A DNA stretch of 64,000 nt from Sacculina carcini (Eukaryota > Arthropoda > Thecostraca > Sacculinidae). The notes below the pieces were generated by a model. That model was not told the DNA's origin and did not search any database. It worked only from the letters and a program-made list of their open reading frames with translations. Below are positions 55,981 through 64,000 of the stretch, in pieces; the stretch's first letter is position 1, and the number at the start of each line of letters is the position of its first letter. The translations under genes were made by a program, and so were the position numbers. The DNA lies in NCBI GenBank assembly GCA_916048095.2, contig OU696570.1, forward strand, positions 1,980,001 to 2,044,000, given 5' to 3'.

Positions 55981-58362
55981 CAATGTGTGTGCTGAATATT
56001 GATTACATTGGATTATCATTGGTACCATCTACCTAAAACAACATGAAAATTATATCATCGTCTAGAAAGTTTTGAAGTAGTTATGGAGGTATGAAGTGAA
56101 AATGACAAAGTCAAATAGAAAAAATGAGCCGTTAAAATGTGAATGTTTTGGATTCTGGAATCCACTCCTTATATATCAGCAATGTCGATGCTATAAAAAA
56201 TATACCATTGTGCAGACAACATTTCTAAAAGATAGACAACTTGTAGCCAATATAAAATCCTAAGTGTGAAAGTTATATTTCAATATTGACAAATTGTTTT
56301 TCCTCAATCCGCCTCATATTTAAAGCTGCCCGTCGTGCGGACTAATTCAGAACTCAAACACGAAACAAACACGAAGACAATTGATGAAAAATGACTAAAC
56401 ATTGTCATCGAATGCTTCTAAAATATATTTATAACTTAATATCATTCCCAACATCATTTGCTAAAGTACTGATCTAGTTTTGCCGCTTTAATATTTACTG
56501 CTAAAATTTTATTTTCCGCTATAATTTAAACCCAATATATCCTGACCCAAACCTACCAAGCCCAACCTAACCATCCCGTCCAAACCTAACCCAGCCTTAT
56601 ATGAGGTGATATAACTTATCAGTTTGTGAACACATAAAACCGATTCGATCATAATTTATAATTAAGTAGAAGTGCAGCTTTGTCTGGCCACAAACCAGAT
56701 CCAAAGCTGCATACCCCCAATTCGGCCTTGATATCCTAAACCAACTACACATTATGGACAGATTACATCCGCGGGATGAGGCCGAATTCGCGGGATGAGG
56801 ACGGAGGGGGGAGATCACTGTCTCTTTTTAACTTCTTTTGTTTCTTCCTTCTTCGAATATTTCTTTTGAAGATTGTTGTGAATGCGAGATGCGAGCTGCC
56901 GCCGATAAAACAAACATCGACGGCGGCAGCGTTTGGCGGAAAACGGGAACGACGAAAAATCCATCGACAAACATACAAAAAAAGTCCTCAAACAGACACA
57001 AATGACCTCAATGACCTTGAAAATGACCACAGAGGTAAAAAACCAAGCCTATGACCTTCTTGCATCCATGTTACCCCTAGGGACCAAGTTTCATCAAAAT
57101 TGGTCCAGTGGTTTAGGAGGAGATAGGATAAACAGACACAAATGACCTCAATGACCGTGAAAATGACCTCAAAGGTCAACAAAACCTAACCTATGACCTT
57201 CTTGCATCCATGTTACCCCTAGGGACCGAATTTCATCAAAATCGGTCCAGTGGCTTAGGAGGAGATAGGGTAAACAGACACAAATGACCTCAATGACCTT
57301 GAAAATGACCTCGGAGGTCACAAAACTCAGCCTATGACCTTCTTGCATCCATTTTACCCCTAAAGACTAAGTTTCATCGAAATCGGTCCAGTGGTTTAGG
57401 AGATAGGATACAAACAGACATTTAGACAATTTGCAATCAGTGCAGTGCAAAAAAATCAAAATCAATTCGGCCCTTCGGGCCGAATTGGATAAAAAACCTG
57501 AGATTATTTACTCCACGGCCTAAAACAAGCGGCCCACCAATACTTTTCTCGCAGCCAGCCAATATAGTATAGAAACAAAAGTGTTAGACAGTAACCGTTC
57601 ATCACATATATTTTATAATGAGATTTAATTATATATTATTTAATTCACATTTTATGAGTGAGTCTGGGTCATGAAGTCAAGTCCGTGAGTTTTGTATATG
57701 GATCCAATATTCAATTCAATATTCAATCACCTATTGTGTATAGTTGTTGCCCGCCTGCCATTGCTATTTCATAAAAATGAGCCATCGCTTCGTTCATGTT
57801 TGAAAACCCTGATCTGCACCATTGAGGCCACGCAAATATGCTTGCTCAAATTCAAGCATAGATAGACAACAGTAAGCTCAGACAGACACAAACTTTGCTT
57901 CTACGGTTGTTTTGTTTTCAAATAGTGTAAATATTGAGGACAATAAAGCCTTTCTATTCACACCATCAATGATTGGAGCTAATATGATGCATTCTTAATT
58001 GTGATTGGGCTTCAGTCAAATTAAATAAGTGTATATTCATGTGTAATCGCAAGTGTCCTTGCGAATACTGCACATGATATCCAATAGAATTTATGAATCT
58101 TGTACACAATTTGCCGCTTTGGCCTAACACATTTTCTTGTGCAAAAAATGTGGTCATTTTCGAGTTAAACGGCCGTAACATTTTTATGAAACTTGACATG
58201 CTAATAATTGTAGGCGATAAAATCTCCTACATGATGATTCAATTTCTATAGATATAACCCTAGTAATTAGTGCATAATAGTTGATGAATTGTATCCTTAC
58301 TTTGGAAGAAACATGTATTATATTCGTTGCATGTGTGTCCAGTATGTATTGTGTAAAATTAA

Positions 58363-58701
58363 CTAAAGGTTAAAGGTTAAATGCCTAAGTGGCAGCTTCT
58401 ACACGGGAAGAAGCCGAAGCTTATGAACACGCAGGCGTGCCCCGTGCAGCTCGCTGCCACCGCAGAACCGACCCTCTCCACGCTATGACGCCACAAGGAC
58501 GGAAGACGTATTAGAGAGGACCACCTCCCCAGAATGCATGGCACAACTCATGACTGATATCTGGTACCATCATTTTCTGCTGGGTGGACAGGGGCTGTGG
58601 GATTTTAGAATTCGCCCAATGAAATTCTGCTCCGCCGGTTTCGAACCACGGACCTCCCGCTTGTGTGGCGGCTGTGCTAACAACTGCACCACGGAGTCCA
58701 C
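58363..58701 (-). mobile_element. tRNA-derived SINE, unit 4
   Basis: Same locus as in units 1-3, closest to unit 2 (GTGTGGCGGCTG and CCACGGAGTCC on plus). B box intact. Confidence 0.8.
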
Positions 58702-59501
58702 AAGCTTTACTAAGTTCTAATCTACCTTGCAAATTTCACTTGAACACCGGGCGACCAAAAATATATAACTTTTATTCTTTTTTCTCACCAACTATTTATC
58801 ACATATGAGAATAAATAATACCATTGTGCTGGAAATTGAGCCTTCTACAATACGGTATAACGTTTAATTTTCTGATATGTATTTAAATAAAGTGACAGCG
58901 ATGTTTGAGAATTTTCATATCCATGTATAAGCTGTTGTTACACCGATGCAAAATGTCGAAATGAAAAAAAATCAAAAACAACGTATATTTTAGATATGTA
59001 CTTCCTTATAAGGGTGCCGGGAACTTTTGAAAGGCTTGCCAAGGATGCCTCAAAATAGAAAGGGTTGGGAACCACTGACTTAAGCAAATGATGTTGGAGA
59101 ATGATGTGAACGTATAAATATGCTTTGCAATGTGATGATAAATGTACCAGGAATAATATGTAGAGGAACATATATAGCGATGTACACTAAAAATAACAAA
59201 CGTATGCATATGATTCATTAGCGGAAGCATTAACCAGGAATTATAGGCATGAAGTAATATTTATCATTTTTCATTGTTTTTCTTTCGTGTTTGATATATA
59301 AATTTTTCCTCACGACGGGTTGGTTTAAATATGAGGCGGGTTGAATGAATAATTTTTCGTCAATTATTGGAATACGAATATGCAAACTTGTACTTGAACT
59401 TTTCGATTGGTTTGTATTTTTCACTTTATCGTTTTATATTATGTTGTGTCTTTGCTTACTTGAGCGATAGCTCAGAAAAATACAAGTTCGCCAGAACTGA
59501 A

Positions 59502-59504
<3 letters not shown>

Positions 59505-59537
<33 letters not shown>
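59505..59537. repeat. TA microsatellite, unit 4
   Basis: About 16 TA units. Confidence 0.95.
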
Positions 59538-59539
<2 letters not shown>

Positions 59540-59788
59540 TTCAATATTCACATAAAAAACAAGCATAACACAAAGAAATCCACAGAGCAAAAACTCAGCA
59601 CTCCGACCTGCTATTTTTTTTTTTTTTGTTGGTTACTGCACGTAGCTCAGTTCAGGCTCAAGTGCAGATGTTCAGATTGATTCAGTCTGGAGTTATATAC
59701 TTCGGGCTGTTCGGGTAGACGTTTTGTGCGGAAAATGAGTATTGAAGCTATGGATATTGGTGGTAGTGGCTTGAGGGTTGTCGGATGA

Positions 59789-61320
59789 TCAGATGCGGTC
59801 GATGAGAGCGGTTGTGCGTAAAAAGGATAACAGAGGCTCTAGGGCGTTTGGATGGTAGAGCAAGAAGTCCAGATCAGCAGTAGAAGGGAGCTGCGACATT
59901 AGGATGGATCTTTGGTGTTCGAAATATTTACAGTGCAGTAGGAGGTGGGATACAGTGATGGGGACCCGGCACCTACTACAAGTGGGTGGTTCCTCACGGT
60001 TCAGCAGATGTCTGTGTGTGATGTATGTGTGTCCGGTTCTGAGTCGGATGAGAGCTTTATCAATTAATCTAGACCGATGTGGAATTTGGTGTCTGTGTTT
60101 CATATAATGCTGAATGCAGTTTGTATGGTCTGACATGTTGGAGAAAAGTTTGGAGAAGTAGAGGTGCCCGGTTAGACGTTGTACCCATGGGAAAAGGTCA
60201 GTGGTCGATAAGGGAGGGATAGTGATGTTTTGGTGGGAAATGGCACGCCTTGCTGAAGAGTCAGCGAGGTCGTTGCCGTGGATGCCCATGTGACTCGGAA
60301 TCCATAGAAATGTAATGGAAAAGCCAGATAAGGTGAGGTTCTCGTGAAGGTTGATAATCTGTTTACAGATGGGGTTTTTGGTGGTGAAAGAGGAGAGAGA
60401 TTGTAACACGGAAAGAGAGTCGGAGACAACGACAGAAAGCATAATTTCGTTATCTTTTATGAAGACGAGGGCCTGGAGAATGGCGAAGGACTCTGCAATG
60501 AAAATAGATACGTAGTGAGGAAGTTTAAAAGTGAGTTCCGCGGATAGGTGAGGTACAACGACGGCACATCCCACCTCGTCATTGTGTCTAGATCCGTCTG
60601 TGTAGAGGTATGTGTACGAGGGGGTCGTGCTGCGGTATTCCAGAAAGTTTTGGGAGACCATATGGGGTAAACATAGTTGTTTGCTGGGGATTTCTAGTGT
60701 GTCGAAAGATAGTTGAAGGTCCTGTGGAAGCGGCGAGGCGCACGGTGTGGTAAGCGGAACTGACAGGAAACCGATTTCTTTTTTCGCTAGTGAGTAGGCC
60801 ATGGCAAAAGTAAAGCCACAGTTTCGGCGAATGATGTCAGGCGGAAGTGATATTAAAGAGTTCATTTGAGACATGAGATTGTGACAAGGATGAAATGGAT
60901 CCTCAAGGATTTTCAGACCGTATTTCACGCATTTTTGGAGTCGTCTAGTGTAAAGGGATATGATCCCCAGTTCCCGGTGGAGTTTTCCAATAGGGGTGGT
61001 CGGATGACAGCCGGAAATTGTACGCAAGCAGTGATTCTGAATGATATCAAGTGGTCGAAGCACGTTTGGTGACGAGAAAGCCAGACATGTTGCGCCGTAC
61101 TCGAGAATGGGCCTGATCAAGGTTTTGAAGATGCGTGTAAGTATGGCGCGATCAGCACCGTAAGACTTATTCGATACACACTTCAGAATGCTCAGTCGTT
61201 TTATAGCTTTGGTCTTACACGAATCAACTTGGGGTTTCATTGTTAGTCTGGAATCCAGGAAAAAACCTAGGTATTTTGTTTTCGTAGAAAAGTTTATGGG
61301 TGTACCGTGGATTACCAGGG
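59789..61320 (-). pseudogene. LINE (unit 4) RT thumb and RNase H
   Basis: A single open frame from 61240 to 59789 (483 codons from its first ATG; the sense extends upstream to GTPINFSTKTKYLGFFLDSR). RNase H carries YLYTDGSRHNDEVG (Asp near residue 215), SIFIAESFAILQAL (Glu), VVSDSLSVL (Asp) and HGNDLADSSARR (Asp), so all four acidic residues are kept. A C-terminal CSRCRVPITVSHLLLHC knuckle follows, as in the LINE at 2942-5332. The ATG is internal and is not a true start. Confidence 0.88.
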
Positions 61321-62165
61321 GGGTGAGAGAGCTGAGGGGGGAGAGGAATATTTTCTAAAGACTATAGCTGTTGTTTTTTGGGTCGAGATTTGGAAACCGA
61401 AAGTGTTGCATTTGTGTGAAATTTGATCTAGGGAAAGTTGTAATATTGAAAGGATAGATGGTAGGTGGTTTCCAGTGCACCACAGAACAATGTCATCGGC
61501 ATATAAGCTATATTTCACCGAAGGTGGTAGCGATTCAGTGAGTTGGCAGACGGAAACGTTAAATAGTGTCGGTGACACTGTCCTGGGTGACTCCATCCTC
61601 TTGATTGAAGGAAGTAGAGATACTAGTGGTTTTGACTTGGAAAGTCCGGCCAGATAGGTACTCCTTGAGGAAAAGGAAGAGGTGTCCCGCGAGTCCATTC
61701 TCTCTAAGAAGCGAAATGAGTGCAAATTTGGACATGGTATTGAAGGCCGAGGAAAGGTCGAGAAACACTCCAACCGTTGGTTGGTTACGGGCAAAGCCAG
61801 CCCTGATGTACGATGTTAATTTTGTTATGTTATCAATCGTGCTGCGGCCTGTACAAAATGCTGTCTGATGTGGTGATAGGAGGTTATTGGTTTCTAAAAA
61901 TTCCAATAGGCGTGATAAAATAATTCTTTCATAAATTTTCCAAAAAACGGAGTTAATTTGAATGGGTCTATACGAGGAAACTTCGAGATGTGGTTTACCG
62001 GGTTTAGGAATAGGTATTACGAAAGAGTTTTTCCACGAAGAGGGAATAAAGTTATTTGTCCAAATTGAGTTGAAGGCGCGGAGGATGGAGTTGAGGTGGT
62101 CAGCAGCCATGAATTTGAAGAAGTGAGGGTGAAGACCGTCGGGGCCTGGGCATGAAGAACGAGAT
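61320..62165 (-). pseudogene. LINE (unit 4) reverse transcriptase, frameshifted
   Basis: Contains IPSSWKNSFVIPIPKPGKP, SSYRPIQINSVFWKIYER, motif A VFLDLSSAFNTM, and a damaged motif B (DGVTQDSVTD for the usual GVPQGSVLSP), where about four bases are missing near 61577, shifting the frame. Motif C is KYSLYADDIVLW in the next frame. A run of six G on plus at about 61318-61323 is the place of a further shift before the thumb region. The sequence is otherwise close to an intact RT, so loss is recent. Confidence 0.85.
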
Positions 62166-63143
62166 TTTTCATTGACATAATAAGCTCAGACATCAGGAAA
62201 GGGCGGTTGTAGCGTTGAAACTGCGAATGTGTGGGAAGGGGAGAAAGTTTGGATATGTCTTGTGGTGCATAGGAAGGTTTTGATAGATTAGCTAGGTATG
62301 TGCCAAAAAGGGTCTGAACAATCAATTGGTTGCTAGTAGTGCAATTTCCGAACGTGAGAGATGGAAATTTGGGTGTTTGGAACTGAGAAATTTTAAGTGA
62401 TCGGATGAAGGACCAAATTCTGGTGATCGATGACTGATGGTTAAAGGAAAGGAGAAAGCGGGTCCAGCTACCACGTTTAGCCTGTCTGATCGTTTTTCTA
62501 GCAATTGCTTTGGCACGTTGATACTGTGATAATTTGTGGGGGGATCTTTGATTTCGATAGGCTCTCAGTGCTCTTTTCCGGTCGGTGATTGCTTGTTTGC
62601 ATTCTGTGTTCCACCATGGGGTGTAACGTTTCCTGTGAGATATCTTTGGATATGTAAAAGGAATACTGAGTTCTGCTGCTTCGATAATTTTAAGGGTGAT
62701 GTGAGGTATTGCATTTTTGAAATCAGGTGGAGGAACGATGTTTAGTAGTTTATTGAAATAATTCCAGTCCGCTCGAGACGTTATCCATTTTCTACAATTG
62801 TGATTATTGTTGGATTCTGATGTTTTGTCAGTGTTTGAGATAAATTTGATAATAATAGGGGTGTGGTCGCTGCCATGCAGGTCTCGATCGTTGTGCCAAT
62901 TTAGAGAAGGGATAAGGCTGCTAGAACAGAAAGATAAATCGATGTGTGTCATGTGTCCTGTGTGTTCAACGAGGTGTGTTGGTGATCCATTATTAAGGAT
63001 GTGAAGGTCGTGTTGAAGAGGGAGAGTTTCGAGTTCCTCACCACGCCTGTCAGCTGAAGGAGAGCCCCATAGAGAATTTTTAGCGTTGAAGTCCCCACAT
63101 AGGATGATTGGATGGGGAAGGGATTGGATGGGGATGGGAAGTT
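62165..63143 (-). pseudogene. LINE (unit 4) endonuclease C-terminus and linker
   Basis: Reading leftwards from the truncation point: LCGDFNAKNSLWGSPSADRR, then LNNGSPTHLVEHTGH, HIDLSFCSSSL and a SDHTPIII block, the last half of the endonuclease domain. A basic linker, RYTPWWNTECKQAITDRKRA, matches the same position in the LINE at 2046-2940. The frame is open from 63143 to about 62165; from there the RT sense (SCPGPDGLHPHFFKF) moves to another frame, so a small indel lies near 62165. Confidence 0.85.
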
Positions 63144-63909
63144 CGACCTGCTATATCCGCACGCACGCACTAACTGTCTATGCATCTTCATGAATGTCGA
63201 AGAATTATAATAAAAATAGAATACACAACATATTAGATTCACTTTTACTTGATATTCCTTTTGTTTTATAAAATATTCCGCACGACGGGCAGGTATAAAA
63301 TATGCAAATTTAAATATACTTTAAAATATGGGTTTGAAATATGCTAAGCTGACAAAATTTAAATTTGCATCGACAATTTTTCTTTAGTATCGGGTGACCA
63401 GGCTTCATCATTTTTTCGTTATTACTCACCAACTATTTATTACACATCTAATATATTATTCCACAGTACTGGAACTTTTGTCCTCTACAATACGGTATAA
63501 TTGTATATTTGCCAAGGTGTACAGTAAACACGTTACGGGTGTAAAAATTTTAAATGATCCGTTGCAAATTTTAGAAAGAAAGGCTCCCATTTGAACATAT
63601 TTTAGACATTAATTGGTTTAAACCATACAAGCCCTCCTGGGTCTATATCTAGAGCCGGCCCTAATAAGTCATTCGTCTCTACCAGTCAGCTTGCGAGATT
63701 CAACTGTTGTCAGTCGACAGGCTGGAAACAATATACTTCATACATCTTATATTTGAGAATCACACATAATTTCCGCTATTTGGAGGTGTGCTATATAAGT
63801 GGGGACCCATAGATTATTCCGCTATTTGGAGGTTTCCGCCATTCGGAAGTTAATATTTTAGGATATAATATTGAGGATATAATATTGATAATAATATTGA
63901 GGATAAAGG

Positions 63910-64000
63910 TTAACCTTTATCCTCCCAATGTTCCCATATGGGAACATTTGCAGTACAATGTTTGACAACCATTTAATGACATTTTTTACTAATAAATTCC
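63910..64000 (+). mobile_element. piggyBac-type transposon, copy 5, left end only
   Basis: TTAA at 63910-63913, then CCTTTATCCTCCCAATG and the subterminal palindrome, cut by the window edge. It shows that the array continues to the right. The preceding ~150 bp and the palindromic junction match units 2-4. Confidence 0.9.

Larger units (their letters stand above)
59615..63143 (-). mobile_element. 5'-truncated I/R1-like LINE inserted in unit 4
   Basis: Flanked by an 11-bp target duplication CGACCTGCTAT (59604-59614 and 63144-63154). A poly(T) run at 59614-59627 on plus is the poly(A) tail of a minus-strand element. Only unit 4 has it, and unit DNA resumes exactly after the duplication (ATCCGCACGCACGCACT). 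It encodes the endonuclease C-terminus, RT and RNase H, truncated at the 5' end within the endonuclease domain. Poly(A) tail plus RNase H separates it from the CAA-tailed LINE at 1-5502. Confidence 0.9.
50619..63909 (+). repeat. array unit 4 (13.29 kb including a 3.5-kb LINE)
   Basis: Most like unit 3 on its left and middle (forward arm 53330-53475 with one module; minisatellite 54033-54163) and like unit 2 on its right side (for example TTGATGAATT near 58281 and the SINE details). The LINE insertion at 59615-63143 accounts for its length. 57495-58362 and 59078-59480 are AT-rich with no gene. Confidence 0.9.

Noticed and set aside
63910..64000. Telomeric or centromeric satellite explanation for the array
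   Set aside because: No telomere-type repeats occur, and unit length (10-13 kb) with transposon content fits segmental duplication better; centromere identity cannot be judged from sequence alone.

Overview
The window is eukaryotic, repeat-dominated DNA with no recognisable host gene. It holds several clades of non-LTR retrotransposon (LINEs), solo LTRs, a tRNA-derived SINE, piggyBac-type DNA transposons, microsatellites and AT-rich spacers. This points to an animal, most likely an invertebrate; a mollusc or other lophotrochozoan is only a guess. There are no operons, CRISPR arrays, rRNA genes or bacterial signals.

Region 1 (1-5502) is a nearly full-length I/Nimb-like LINE on the plus strand. 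It has a Gag-like ORF1 with zinc knuckles and an ORF2 with endonuclease, reverse transcriptase and RNase H, and is cut by a 669-bp solo LTR with a perfect 5-bp target duplication. Region 2 (about 6.57-9.2 kb) is a decayed L2/CR1-type LINE. Region 3 (about 9.8-12.36 kb) is a third LINE fragment split by a 1.66-kb retro-insertion, which itself carries a second copy of the same solo LTR. From 12.4 to 15.4 kb there is little beyond a 41-bp triple repeat, a hAT-like end and a GT-rich LTR relative.

Region 4 (about 15.4-64.0 kb) is a head-to-tail array of large segmental repeat units. Each complete unit starts with a 2.63-kb piggyBac element (TTAA target, inverted ends beginning CCTTTATC). A long spacer follows, with inverted arms made of ~141-bp modules, GC-box modules, a minisatellite, small conserved ORFs, a tRNA-like SINE, a hAT-like end and a TA microsatellite. 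Element starts lie at 16242, 29582, 40584, 50623 and 63914, giving periods of 13.34, 11.00, 10.04 and 13.29 kb. Unit 1 is long because it keeps about 2.3 kb that is missing from units 2-4, including a candidate miniature LTR retrotransposon with near-identical LTRs. Unit 4 is long because a 5'-truncated LINE inserted with an 11-bp target duplication. The array continues past the right edge.

All four complete piggyBac transposase genes share the same in-frame TGA and the same broken segment near the third catalytic Asp, so the copies spread by duplication of the whole locus and not by their own activity. The most unusual signal is a 54-57-nt stretch inside a short ORF, at 21727, 35090, 45117 and 54874. 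It is almost unrelated between units, while the sequence on both sides is about 98% identical or better, and its length stays a multiple of three.
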